Source: JANQRZ01 sp965214485
GTDB lineage: Bacteria > Bacteroidota > Rhodothermia > Rhodothermales > JANQRZ01
Assembly: GCA_965214485.1 (NCBI GenBank)
Contig: CBDCBW010000001.1
Coordinates: forward strand, 13,627 to 77,626
Direction of reading: 5' to 3'
Length of the DNA: 64,000 nucleotides
In this document: in pieces, positions 19,565-28,517 of the stretch
How positions within the stretch are numbered: the stretch's first letter is position 1
Layout of the letters: each line of letters begins with the position of its first letter
Translations under genes and position numbers: made by a program
Notes under the pieces: model-generated
Seen by the model: only the letters and a program-made list of their open reading frames with translations
What the model was told of the DNA's origin: nothing
The model's database searches: none

Positions 19565-21802
19565 ATGCCTAGCCTGCCCCGCCTCTGCCTGCTCGCCCTG
19601 CTCACCGTCGGCGCTGCCGCCGCGCAGTCTCCGAAGGACTTCCTCGCCGCGCCGCGCGCGCCCGCTGCCGAGCGCGGCGGCGGCGAGGCCGACCTGCTCG
19701 TCCGCTGGAACGGCGACCCGCAGTGGCTCCTAGGGGTCCAGAGCGAGGGCGAGGCGTTCGGCGGCGGCCTCAGCCGGGGCCGCAACTTCATCCTCGGGGC
19801 GTCCTCGGTCGGGCCAGAGGGCGACGTGCCGGTCGAGATCGTCTTTAGCAGCGAGACCGAGACGCTGGCGCAGACCTTCCGGCTCACGGGCGGCGTCCAG
19901 GCGGCGGGCGTCGGGACGTTCCCCGGCGCGGCCTACGACACCTCGGACCCCGACAACCCGCGCCGGCTCAACGTCGGCTTCCTGGAGGGCAACTCCAGCC
20001 CCGACCTCACGTGGAACCCCAACGCCTCGGTCCAGGGCAACAACGAGTGGCTCTACGTCTTCGCGAGCGACTACGACGGGACCGGCGAGACTTACGCCGG
20101 CACGAACCTGCTGATCCCGCCGGACGAGGACGTCCTCTACGTGCTGTGGTCGCGCCTCGCACCGGGCTTCGACCTGCTCGAAGCTGACCCGTCGTCGCTC
20201 ACGGTGGCCCTGGCCCGGATCACCGGCTTCGAGGCCACGCTCTCGGCGAACGGGCAGGTCAATCTCACCTGGACCTACGACGTGCCGTCCGAGGCGGTCG
20301 GGTTCCGGCTCTACACCGGCCTCGGCTCCGCCGACGACCTCCTGGCTGAGCTGCCGATTGAGGCCCGGAGCTACGTCCACGAGGTCCCCGAACCGGAACT
20401 GCGCGCCTACCGCCTCGAAGCGGTCGACGCCGCCGGCGAGGTGGTGGACGTCAGCGCCGAGATTTCGGTGCAGACCTTCGTCGCGCTCAACGCGACGCTC
20501 GTCGGGCAGCTCTCGCCGCGCGCGAGCTACGGCGACGTCTGGGGCTGGGTCGACCCCGCGACCGGCGCGGAGTACGCCCTCCTCACCGCGCGCTTCGACG
20601 GCCTCAGCGTGATCGCGCTCGACGGCGGCCCGAACGGCGACGCGCTGGAGGAGGTCGGCTTCGCGCCCGGCCTCACATCGGGCCCGAGCATTGCTGACGC
20701 CAAAGACGTCAAGACCTACGGGCGCTTCGCCTACCTCGCCCACGAGGTCGCCCCGGTCCAGGTCATCGACCTCGCCGACCCCACGGCACCGGTTGAGGTC
20801 GGGCAGATCGACGTGCAGCCGGGGGTCCCGCAGGGGGGCTCGCACAATGTCCTCGTCGAGGGCGACTACCTCTACGTCGTCGGCGGGCGCGACCCCGGCG
20901 GGCTCCGCATCTACGACCTCGCCGCGAGCCCCACCGACCCGCCGCTCGTCGGCGAGGTCAACGGGACTGACGGGCAGACGTACTACCACGACCTCGAGGT
21001 CGTCGGCGACATCGGCTACGCCGCGGCGATCTACGACCAGGGCATCGACGTGCTCGACCTGAGTGACCGCACGGCACCGAGCGTCATCACGACCATCGTC
21101 TATCCGGCGACCTCGATGGGCGCGCACAACGTCTGCGCGACGCCCGACGGCCGGACGATCTTCGTCGGCGACGAGATCGGGTCGGGGCGGTGGACGCGGG
21201 CCTTCGACGTGAGCGACCTCGACGACCCCGAGCTGATCGCCGAGATCATCGTGGACCCGAACGCGGTGGTGCACAACTGCTACGTCACCGAGGACTACCT
21301 GCTGCACGTCGCGCACTACACCGAGGGCTACCAGGTCTTCGACGTGCGCGACCCGGCGCAGCCCGAGCGCGTCGCGTTCTACGACACCTACACCGAGCCG
21401 GGGTACGGCTTCGAGGGCGCGTGGACGGCCTACCCGTACCTCCCGAGCGGGCGCACGCTCGTCTCGAACCTGAGCGGTGGCCTCTTCGTGATCGAGGTCG
21501 AGCGCCCGCCCGTGGCGAGCGAGGGCAGCGCCGGTGCCCCGGCCTTCACGCTCGACGCGCCGTTCCCGAACCCGGCCACCGGAGCCGCGACGTTCCGCTT
21601 TACGCTGGGTGCCGCCGCGCACGTGCGCCTCGCGCTCTTCGACGTGCTCGGGCGCGAGGTCGCCCTCCTGACCGACGGCGCGCACGGCGCGGGCACGCAC
21701 ACCGCGGCGCTCGCCACGGACGGCCTTCCGAGCGGGCTCTACTTCGCCCGGATCGAGGCCGGCGGGCAGAGGGCCGCGCAGCCGCTCACGGTCCAGCATT
21801 AG
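19565..21802 (+). CDS. Secreted choice-of-anchor B (LVIVD-repeat) protein with T9SS sorting domain
   Basis: Exported protein of 745 aa of unknown substrate. Signal peptide at 1-20 (LCLLALLTVGAAAAQ). An N-terminal domain (about 30-300) resembles a cohesin/fibronectin-like fold. The central beta-propeller-like region (about 310-645) carries LVIVD-type repeats such as VQVIDLADPTAPVEVGQI, LRIYDLAASP, IDVLDLSDRTAPSVITTI and YQVFDVRDPAQPERVAFYD. The last 80 residues are a type IX secretion sorting domain (FPNPATGAATFRFTLG, LFDVLGREVALL, GLPSGLYFARIEAG). The ATG at 19565 follows an AT-rich stretch (about 19405-19435) that may hold its promoter. The stop directly abuts the nadC start. Confidence 0.88.
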   Translation: MPSLPRLCLLALLTVGAAAAQSPKDFLAAPRAPAAERGGGEADLLVRWNGDPQWLLGVQSEGEAFGGGLSRGRNFILGASSVGPEGDVPVEIVFSSETETLAQTFRLTGGVQAAGVGTFPGAAYDTSDPDNPRRLNVGFLEGNSSPDLTWNPNASVQGNNEWLYVFASDYDGTGETYAGTNLLIPPDEDVLYVLWSRLAPGFDLLEADPSSLTVALARITGFEATLSANGQVNLTWTYDVPSEAVGFRLYTGLGSADDLLAELPIEARSYVHEVPEPELRAYRLEAVDAAGEVVDVSAEISVQTFVALNATLVGQLSPRASYGDVWGWVDPATGAEYALLTARFDGLSVIALDGGPNGDALEEVGFAPGLTSGPSIADAKDVKTYGRFAYLAHEVAPVQVIDLADPTAPVEVGQIDVQPGVPQGGSHNVLVEGDYLYVVGGRDPGGLRIYDLAASPTDPPLVGEVNGTDGQTYYHDLEVVGDIGYAAAIYDQGIDVLDLSDRTAPSVITTIVYPATSMGAHNVCATPDGRTIFVGDEIGSGRWTRAFDVSDLDDPELIAEIIVDPNAVVHNCYVTEDYLLHVAHYTEGYQVFDVRDPAQPERVAFYDTYTEPGYGFEGAWTAYPYLPSGRTLVSNLSGGLFVIEVERPPVASEGSAGAPAFTLDAPFPNPATGAATFRFTLGAAAHVRLALFDVLGREVALLTDGAHGAGTHTAALATDGLPSGLYFARIEAGGQRAAQPLTVQH

Positions 21803-22717
<915 letters not shown>

Positions 22718-22834
22718 GGCGAAGGACAGGACACGGGACGGCGTGGGAGAATGGAGGACAGGGAGCGAACAAGCGTCGGCGCGTTGCACAACGCTACCGC
22801 CACCGTGCTCAGCTTCCTCGTGCTCTTCTGCTCT

Positions 22835-23545
22835 TCAGAGCCGTTCGCCGTCGGCGGTCGTGCGGGCGGGAGACGCGTCGAGCGATTTGACGAAGCCGTC
22901 GATGCCCCGGCCGCGCAGTCCGGCTGCGCCGGAGGCGGCCTCGTCGCTGGTGGGAAAGACGCCGTAGCAGACGCGGTAGACGCGGGCCCCCTCGACGGTC
23001 ACGGGGAGGACCCACGCGCCGCGCGTCTCGTCGGCCTTGGCGCGGGCGCGGGCGGGGTCGGAGAACGAGGCGAGCTGCACCGTGAAGCCTCGGGACGAGG
23101 CGCGGGTCACCGGCGGCGCGGCCGTGGCAGCGGCGAGGGCGCGCTCCTTCTCGCGCATCGCCCGGACGCGCAGCAGCGCGATCTCGTCCTCGCCGAGGCG
23201 GAGCACCACCTCGTCGCCGCGCGCCTCGAGCCCGAGGCGGTCGGCGGCTTGGGCCGAGACCTGCACGCGCAGGCTGCCCGAGGCCGGGGCGCGGTCGTTG
23301 ACGCGGGCCGTGACCGACTGCCCGTTCGCCAGGTTCGTCACCTCGACGAGCGTGCCGAACGGCAGCGTGGGGTGGGCCAGCGTGGCGCGCTCGGGGTTGT
23401 AGGGCTCGCCGCTGGCCGTGGCCCGGCCGGTCGCGCCGGGGTCGTAGCGGACGGCGTGGCCGCGCTCGGTGGCGGGGATGGCGACGTCCTGAGCGGTGGC
23501 GGGGAGAGCCAGCACGAGCGCGAGCAGGAGGAAAAGGCGTAGCAT
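22835..23545 (-). CDS. RlpA-like double-psi beta-barrel protein with SPOR domain
   Basis: Exported cell-envelope protein of 236 aa related to septal lytic transglycosylase RlpA. Signal peptide 1-18. The RlpA barrel (about 25-115) has ASGEPYNPERATLAHPTLPFGT, LVEVTNLANGQSVTARVNDR and the conserved NDRAP segment with catalytic-type Asp. A SPOR domain (about 150-215; FTVQLASFSDPARARAKADE, YRVCYGVF) would bind denuded peptidoglycan at the septum. The barrel lacks the usual GxASWYG opening and reads GHAVRYDPGATGRATASGE, so activity is uncertain. It is convergent with nadC and followed on the same strand by no close gene. Confidence 0.85.
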   Translation of the reverse strand: MLRLFLLLALVLALPATAQDVAIPATERGHAVRYDPGATGRATASGEPYNPERATLAHPTLPFGTLVEVTNLANGQSVTARVNDRAPASGSLRVQVSAQAADRLGLEARGDEVVLRLGEDEIALLRVRAMREKERALAAATAAPPVTRASSRGFTVQLASFSDPARARAKADETRGAWVLPVTVEGARVYRVCYGVFPTSDEAASGAAGLRGRGIDGFVKSLDASPARTTADGERL

Positions 23546-23644
23546 AAGCGGCGGCGAGAGGCGGGAGCAGCAGGTCTCCCGCGTGAGACGCGCTTCCGGG
23601 CGATGAGTTCACGTATCGCTTGAAGCACGCGTCGGGGCCGGTCC

Positions 23645-24229
23645 TCAGACCGCCGACCCCTCGATTCCGGTGATGATCTCCTCCAGCGTGGTCCGGCCCT
23701 TGTCGCGCGCGTAGAACCGGCGGACGGTCTTGTAGCGCTCTTCGGGGTCCATCCTGAGTCCCTCCTCGAGCACCCACCGCTGGAGGTCCGTCGGGCGCGG
23801 CCCCCACCAGCCCTGCTCCTCGAAGGCGGCGTCGAGGAGGATCACCACCGGGATCGAGCGGGACGTGCCGTTCGTCAGGTGGGCGTCCATCAGGTCGAGG
23901 TGCTCGTCGCGGGCGAGGAGGCGGAGGTCGAGGGTCGGGACGGCCTCGGCGAGCCAGGCGAGGACGGGGACGATGTTGACCGCGTCGCCGCACCAGTCTT
24001 CGGAGAGCACGAGGAGGTGCCAGGTGCCGGGCACGGCGGCGGCCCGCGCCACGAGGTCGTCGGGGAGGCGGACGCGGTCCCAGACGCTTTGCCAAAGCTG
24101 GGCGTTTTTCTCGGCGGTCGGGAGGAAGGTCTCGAACGCGATGCCCTGCCGGTAGTACGCTTCGAGCGAGCCTTCGGTGGCGGCGGGAAACAGCGGGGTG
24201 AGGAGGCGGGGCGCGGAGCGGTCGGGCAT
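23645..24229 (-). CDS. Thioredoxin-family protein with single active-site Cys
   Basis: Cytosolic thioredoxin-like protein of 194 aa. The core reads GTWHLLVLSEDWCGDAVNIVPVLAWLAE (quoted in part: LSEDWCGDAVN), where the CxxC of thioredoxins is reduced to WCGDA, a pattern of the small thioredoxin_9-type family common in Bacteroidota and Bacillota. A cis-Pro segment SIPVVILLD follows. The start ATG at 24229 is chosen because upstream frame is low-complexity and contains repeats. It probably acts as a thiol-redox or chaperone protein; no partner is encoded nearby. Confidence 0.82.
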   Translation of the reverse strand: MPDRSAPRLLTPLFPAATEGSLEAYYRQGIAFETFLPTAEKNAQLWQSVWDRVRLPDDLVARAAAVPGTWHLLVLSEDWCGDAVNIVPVLAWLAEAVPTLDLRLLARDEHLDLMDAHLTNGTSRSIPVVILLDAAFEEQGWWGPRPTDLQRWVLEEGLRMDPEERYKTVRRFYARDKGRTTLEEIITGIEGSAV

Positions 24230-24287
24230 GGGGCTTGGGCTGGGTGAGGGCGCTTGTATGCCCCACCGCCCGGCGCGTTCTGCGCGG

Positions 24288-24339
24288 CGGGAGCCTGAGG
24301 CGGGAGCCTGAGGCGGGAGCCTGAGGCGGGAGCCTGTAG
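24288..24339. repeat. Four tandem 13-bp repeats
   Basis: CGGGAGCCTGAGG at 24288-24300, 24301-24313 and 24314-24326, and CGGGAGCCTGTAG at 24327-24339. They lie in the 241-bp divergent gap between the thioredoxin-like gene and hrpB. Confidence 0.95.
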
Positions 24340-24385
24340 TTTCCAACCGGGCCGCGCCTGCCCCGGCCCTGCGGCACCCCCAACC

Positions 24386-24411
24386 GGGGCGAACACGTGG
24401 GTTCGCCCCTA
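24386..24411. repeat. GTAGGGG-type hairpin, copy 3
   Basis: GGGGCGAAC (24386-24394) pairs with GTTCGCCCC (24400-24408), extending to GTAGGGGCGAAC on the minus strand. It lies upstream of hrpB in the divergent gap and is of the same family as 6084, 7687 and 33497. Confidence 0.8.
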
Positions 24412-24470
24412 CGGGCGCGTTGCGTGACGCCTGGTACCTTTCCCATCTTCCTCGTGCTCTTCCGCTCCCC

Positions 24471-26990
24471 GTGCCCTCTGCCCTCCCCATCGAGTCCGTC
24501 CTGCCGGCGCTGCGCGAGGCGCTGCGGGCGCATCCGAGCGTGGTGCTGCAAGCCCCGCCCGGAGCCGGGAAGACGACGCGGGTGCCGCTCGCCCTCCTCG
24601 GCGAAGACTGGCTCGGCGGGCAGCGGATCGTGATGCTCGAACCCCGGCGGCTCGCGGCGCGGGCGGCGGCGCACCGGATGGCGGCGACGCTCGGCGAGCG
24701 CGTCGGCGAGACGGTCGGGTACCGGGTGCGGCTAGATACGCGGGTGAGCGAGCGGACCCGCATCGAGGTCGTCACCGAGGGCGTGCTGACGCGGATGCTC
24801 CAGAGCGACCCAGCGCTCGGCGGCAGGCCGGAGGGCCGGCCCGTCGGCCTGGTCATCTTCGACGAGTTCCACGAGCGCAACCTGCCCTCCGACCTCGGCC
24901 TCGCCTTCGCGCTCGAAACGCAAGAGGCGCTCCGCGAGGACCTCCGCCTGCTCGTCATGTCGGCCACGCTCGACGGCGCGCGCGTGGCGGACCTGCTCGG
25001 CGACGCGCCGCTGCTGACGAGCGAAGGTCGCGCCTTCCCGGTCGAGACCCACACCCTCGACCGGATGCCGGAGCCGCCCTGGAAGATCGGCGAGCACGTC
25101 GTGGCAGCCGTGCGCCGGGCGCTCGGTGAGCACGAGGGGGACGTGCTCGTGTTTCTGCCGGGCGCGGGGGAGATCAGGCGGACGGAGGCGGTGCTGGCCG
25201 AGCGCTTGCCGCCGGGCGTGACGGTGGCTCCGCTCTATGGAAACCTCACCCAGGACGCTCAGGACCGGGCGATTGCACCTAGCCTTTCCGGCCAGCGCAA
25301 GGTCGTCCTCGCCACCCCGATTGCCGAGACCAGCCTCACCATCGAGGGCGTCCGCGTCGTGATCGACAGTGGGCTGGCGAGGGCACCCCGCTTCGACCCG
25401 AACAGCGGCCTGTCGCGGCTCGAAACCGTCCGCATCTCACGGGCTTCGGCGGACCAGCGGCGGGGCCGGGCCGGCCGGGTCGGGCCGGGCGTCTGCTACA
25501 GACTGTGGACGCCGCCCGTGCAGGCGGCGCTCGCCGAGCACACCCCGCCGGAGATCGCCACGACCGACCTCGCCCCGCTCGCGCTCGAGCTCGCCGCGTG
25601 GGGCGTCCACGACCCCGCCGGCCTCCGCTGGCTCGATCCGCCGCCGGAGGCTGCCTTCGCCGCCGCCCGCGGTCTCCTCGCCGATCTCGGAGCGCTCGAC
25701 GGCGGAACGATCACGCCGCACGGACGGGCGATGGCCGCGCTCGGCTTCCACCCGCGCCTCGCCCACCTCGTGCTGCGCGGGCGCGACCTGGGCCTCGGGG
25801 CGACGGCGTGCGACCTCGCGGCGCTCCTCAGCGAGCGCGACCTGTTCAAGCCACAGGGTGCCCACCCGCCGCCTGCCGACCTCCGCCTCCGGCTCGACGC
25901 CCTGACGCAGCAAGGCTCCCCAGCATTTTCGCGCGGCTACGCGGTCGCACGCGGAGCCGTGCACCGGGCGAAGCGGGAGGCCGGGCACTGGCGGAAGCGC
26001 CTCGGCGTGGCCGACGCCGACCGCGACGCCGACGCGGCGGGCCTCCTCCTCGCCTTCGCCTACCCCGACCGGATCGCGCAGCGCCGACCCGATTCGGAGA
26101 CGCGCTACCGGCTGCGGAACGGACGCGCCGCCGTCCTCACCGCCTCGCAGGCCCTCACCGGAACCGACTTCCTCGTGGCGGCCCACCTCGACGGGCGGCG
26201 GGGCGAGGCACGCATCTTCCTCGCCGCCCCGATCACCCAAAGCGAGATCGAGCACCACTTCGGCGAACACGTCGCCGAGGAAGAAACCGTGACGTGGGAC
26301 GCCGAAGCGCGCCGGGTGCGGGCGCGGCGGCAGCAGCGGCTCGGGGCGGTGGTGCTGCGCGACGTGCGGCTGCGCGACCCCGACCCGGGCGCGGTGACCG
26401 CCGCCCTCCTCGACGGGGTCCGGGCCGAGGGCCTCGAGGTGCTGCCGTGGCCGAAGGAGGCGCGGCGGCTGCGCGAGCGGCTCGCCTTCCTCCACCACCT
26501 CGGCGGGGGCTGGCCGGACGTGTCGGACGAAGCGCTGCTCGGCGGGCTCGACGACTGGCTCGGCCCGCACCTCACCGCCGGGAAGACGGATTTCAGGCGG
26601 CTCGACCTGGGGCAGCTCCTTCTCGGCCTCGCCGGGTGGGGCCGCCGCGCCGACCTCGACCGGCTCGCGCCGACGCACGTCACGGTCCCGAGCGGCTCGC
26701 CCATTCCGGTGGACTACAGCGACCCCGAGGCCCCCGTCCTGGCCGTCCGGCTGCAGGAGGTGTTCGGGCTCGAAGCCACGCCGCGCGTCGGCGGCGGGCG
26801 CATCCCTCTCACGATGCACCTGCTCTCGCCCGCCCACCGCCCCGTGCAGGTGACGCAGGACCTCGCGAGCTTCTGGCGCGACGCCTACTTCGACGTGCGC
26901 AAGGACCTGCGCGGGCGCTACTCGAAACACCCCTGGCCCGAGGACCCGCTCACGGCGACGCCGACGAGCCGCGCCAAACGCCGCCGCTAG
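24471..26990 (+). CDS. hrpB: ATP-dependent RNA helicase HrpB
   Basis: DExH-box helicase of the HrpA/HrpB group, 839 aa from a GTG at 24471 (VPSALPIESVLPALREAL). A TTG at 24420 is in frame but its extension is not conserved-looking. Walker A is QAPPGAGKTTRVPLALL, motif II is FDEFHERN, motif III is MSATLDG, and the helicase C-terminal core has ETSLTIEGVRVVIDSGL and RRGRAGRVGPGVCYRLW. The C-terminus contains the HrpB-specific region ending KHPWPEDPLTATPTSRAKRR. HrpB is a widespread single-gene helicase whose cellular role is poorly defined. It is convergent with the NRDE gene, with a hairpin element between them. Confidence 0.95.
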   Translation: MPSALPIESVLPALREALRAHPSVVLQAPPGAGKTTRVPLALLGEDWLGGQRIVMLEPRRLAARAAAHRMAATLGERVGETVGYRVRLDTRVSERTRIEVVTEGVLTRMLQSDPALGGRPEGRPVGLVIFDEFHERNLPSDLGLAFALETQEALREDLRLLVMSATLDGARVADLLGDAPLLTSEGRAFPVETHTLDRMPEPPWKIGEHVVAAVRRALGEHEGDVLVFLPGAGEIRRTEAVLAERLPPGVTVAPLYGNLTQDAQDRAIAPSLSGQRKVVLATPIAETSLTIEGVRVVIDSGLARAPRFDPNSGLSRLETVRISRASADQRRGRAGRVGPGVCYRLWTPPVQAALAEHTPPEIATTDLAPLALELAAWGVHDPAGLRWLDPPPEAAFAAARGLLADLGALDGGTITPHGRAMAALGFHPRLAHLVLRGRDLGLGATACDLAALLSERDLFKPQGAHPPPADLRLRLDALTQQGSPAFSRGYAVARGAVHRAKREAGHWRKRLGVADADRDADAAGLLLAFAYPDRIAQRRPDSETRYRLRNGRAAVLTASQALTGTDFLVAAHLDGRRGEARIFLAAPITQSEIEHHFGEHVAEEETVTWDAEARRVRARRQQRLGAVVLRDVRLRDPDPGAVTAALLDGVRAEGLEVLPWPKEARRLRERLAFLHHLGGGWPDVSDEALLGGLDDWLGPHLTAGKTDFRRLDLGQLLLGLAGWGRRADLDRLAPTHVTVPSGSPIPVDYSDPEAPVLAVRLQEVFGLEATPRVGGGRIPLTMHLLSPAHRPVQVTQDLASFWRDAYFDVRKDLRGRYSKHPWPEDPLTATPTSRAKRRR

Positions 26991-26992
26991 GC

Positions 26993-27050
26993 CCCGTCAC
27001 GTTAATCCGGGTCCTGGCTCGCCGACGGACCGACCTACGTGACAGAGCCT
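26993..27050. terminator. Short copy of the GTCACGT element between convergent genes
   Basis: CCCGTCACGTTAATCCGGGTC... joined directly to ...GCCGACGGACCGACCTACGTGACAGAG. The ends form an imperfect stem (GTCACGT...GGGTCC / GGACC...ACGTGAC). It occupies nearly the whole 58-bp gap between the 3' ends of hrpB and the NRDE gene and overlaps the NRDE stop, so a bidirectional terminator is likely. It lacks about 99 bp of interior found in the copy at 13537-13690. Confidence 0.65.
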
Positions 27051-27816
27051 AGCCGATGCGGAAATCGTGCGATGCCGTGCCCGCCGCCACGCCGTTCGGC
27101 GCGAAGGACCGCTCGGCGAAGCGGACGCCCCCATCGGCCCTGACGGTCAGCAGGGTCGTCGTCCGGGTGCCGTAGGCTGAGCCGCTGATGAAGAGGGGCG
27201 AGAGAATGCGCTCCTTTTCGATGCCGACGCCGGTCTCCGGCAGGCGGTCGTCCGGGGCGGGGGTTTCGTCGCGCATGATCTCGAACAGCGCGTCCTCATC
27301 CGACGCCCCGCCTTCGACCCACTGCTGGAACGCTCGCCCGCCGCGCGCGACCTTCGGCCACGGTTCGTCGAGGGTGCCATTGCTGAGGCCGTAGAAGCCC
27401 GGCCCGAGCGCACGCGGAGCCGGCCACCGGCTCGACGCGAACCACAGCCCGTTCCGGTTGCCGACGAGCAGGTTGAACCCGCCGTAGGTTTCGCGCTCGG
27501 CAGCGGCGCGGGCGGCGAAATCGGACGGGGTTTCGTCGCCGCAGAGGTAGCCCGCAACGAGGCTGCCGCGTGAGCGGGGGAAGGTGCCGTGCATCCACTC
27601 GGGCGCGCGGACGTTGGTGACCGCCGCCCATCGCCCGCCGGTCGTCACGCCGTGCCACGTGCCGCCCGCCCGGAGGTCGCGCCCGGCGAGGACGCGGGGG
27701 CAGTCGCTCCAAAAATCCGCCGGAGCCGTCGGGCGCTCGTGCGCCTCGTCGCGGTTCGAGGCGACGAGGAGCGGATGGCGGGGATGGACGCCGTGGGCGA
27801 CGAAGAGGGTACACAT
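27049..27816 (-). CDS. NRDE family (TANGO2-like) protein
   Basis: 255-aa protein named for the motif NRDE, here VASNRDEAHERPTAPADFW. The family start MCTL...  is present (MCTLFVAHGVHPRHPLLVASNRDE in parts), with Cys2 as putative N-terminal nucleophile after Met removal, so I take the ATG at 27816 rather than the GTG six bases upstream. Other conserved parts are LAGRDLRAGGTWHGVTTGGRWAAVTNVR (in parts) and YGLSNGTLDEPWPKVARG. The family is linked to haem or lipid homeostasis in eukaryotes; the bacterial role is unknown. Confidence 0.9.
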   Translation of the reverse strand: MCTLFVAHGVHPRHPLLVASNRDEAHERPTAPADFWSDCPRVLAGRDLRAGGTWHGVTTGGRWAAVTNVRAPEWMHGTFPRSRGSLVAGYLCGDETPSDFAARAAAERETYGGFNLLVGNRNGLWFASSRWPAPRALGPGFYGLSNGTLDEPWPKVARGGRAFQQWVEGGASDEDALFEIMRDETPAPDDRLPETGVGIEKERILSPLFISGSAYGTRTTTLLTVRADGGVRFAERSFAPNGVAAGTASHDFRIG

Positions 27817-27924
27817 GGGCACGGAGAGGCAGGGCGGAGCAACTCGAAGGCGGCCTCATCGGTTTCGCCGACGCACCGTGCAGGCCTGAGGCTCACGCGC
27901 TGAGGCTGCGGTTCGCCCCCAACG

Positions 27925-27960
27925 AAAGCGCCCGCCCAGGCACACCTCGGGCGAGCGCGT
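27925..27960 (-). terminator. Candidate terminator downstream of the glnA/TA block
   Basis: On the minus strand GCCCGAGG TGTG CCTGGGC forms a short stem (27934-27955), followed by GGGCGCTTTCGTTGGGGG. It sits just past the displaced glnA fragment and may be the original glnA terminator, now separated from the gene by the inserted gene pair. Moderate stem only. Confidence 0.4.
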
Positions 27961-28022
27961 CGCAGGCGGTGCGCACAGCCTGCATCGCGGGGATGACCTT
28001 CGCCTGCATCGCCGCGGCCTCG
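27952..28022 (-). repeat. Displaced copy of an internal glnA 3' segment (71 bp)
   Basis: 69 of 71 bases match 28567-28637 inside glnA, with no gaps. It begins two bases after the stop codon of the DUF2283 gene, so the boundary of the duplication coincides with the end of the two-gene cassette. It has no open reading frame of its own. Confidence 0.92.
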
Positions 28023-28024
28023 GC

Positions 28025-28222
28025 CTATGCCGCCGCCGTAAACTCGACCGAGCGCGGATCGGGCATTCGGCGGGAGGCATCGAGGATCTCCAACCCGACG
28101 AGGTTGCCCTCGGCGTCATAGTCGAGCACCACGCCGGGCTTGTCCTCGTCGCTCTCGTGGACCGGCGCTTCGTTGAAATGCACGCGAAGCACGTCCACTT
28201 CTGCATCGTAGATGATCTTCAT
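28025..28222 (-). CDS. DUF2283 protein, putative antitoxin partner
   Basis: Small 65-aa protein of the DUF2283 family: MKIIYDAEVDVLRVHFNEAP opens with the typical IxYDxExDxLxI pattern, then GVVLDYDAEGNLVGLEILDAS, the usual core, and a short tail. Such genes commonly pair with a DUF4258 gene, and this one overlaps it by 4 bp (ATGA), so the two are translationally coupled. The pair looks like a type II toxin-antitoxin module, with DUF2283 the likely antitoxin; function is inferred from pairing only. The stop lies 2 bp from a displaced copy of glnA sequence. Confidence 0.85.
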   Translation of the reverse strand: MKIIYDAEVDVLRVHFNEAPVHESDEDKPGVVLDYDAEGNLVGLEILDASRRMPDPRSVEFTAAA

Positions 28223-28488
28223 GGCTTGCTCCAGTATTTCTGAATCTTCGAGGTCCGGTACACCGTCACGACGAGGGGTGGGGTCTTTTCTTCTGCTACG
28301 ATCACTCGCACGAGGAAAGCGGTCCCCTCGAAAAGCATACGCGACTGGTAGACGTTCCTTCCCGCATGCCCCTCCACGATCTGGTCAGGGGCTTCGAGCA
28401 CAGCCTCGAGTGTCTCGACCGAGATGTTTCGCTTTCGCAGTTCTACGCGCGCATGCTTGGAAAGCTGGTAGCTCACCGGCCGCGTCAT
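28219..28488 (-). CDS. DUF4258 protein, putative toxin partner
   Basis: 89-aa protein of the DUF4258 family, which is compared with RelE/BrnT-like toxins: YQLSKHARVELRKRNISVETLEAVLEAPDQIVEGHAGRNVYQSR (quoted in parts: SKHARVELRKRNIS, LEAPDQIVEG) then FLVRVIVAEE and VVTVYRTSKIQKYW. The start codon ATG (28486-28488) lies inside the second copy of a 17-bp repeat made of the last bases of glnA (AAATGAC), so the insertion or duplication of glnA's end created or supplied the start. It overlaps the downstream DUF2283 gene by 4 bp. Confidence 0.85.
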   Translation of the reverse strand: MTRPVSYQLSKHARVELRKRNISVETLEAVLEAPDQIVEGHAGRNVYQSRMLFEGTAFLVRVIVAEEKTPPLVVTVYRTSKIQKYWSKP

Positions 28489-28517
28489 TTGACGAAGAGC
28501 GTCATTTGACGAAGAGC
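28484..28517. repeat. 17-bp tandem duplication of the glnA stop region
   Basis: GTCATTTGACGAAGAGC occurs at 28484-28500 and 28501-28517. The right copy holds the last codons and stop of glnA (FVK-TGA); the left copy supplies the ATG of the DUF4258 gene. Confidence 0.97.

Noticed and set aside
23645..25054. N-terminal extension of the thioredoxin-like protein to 469 aa
   Set aside because: The extra part lies antisense to hrpB and across tandem repeats; the ATG at 24229 gives the normal family length.
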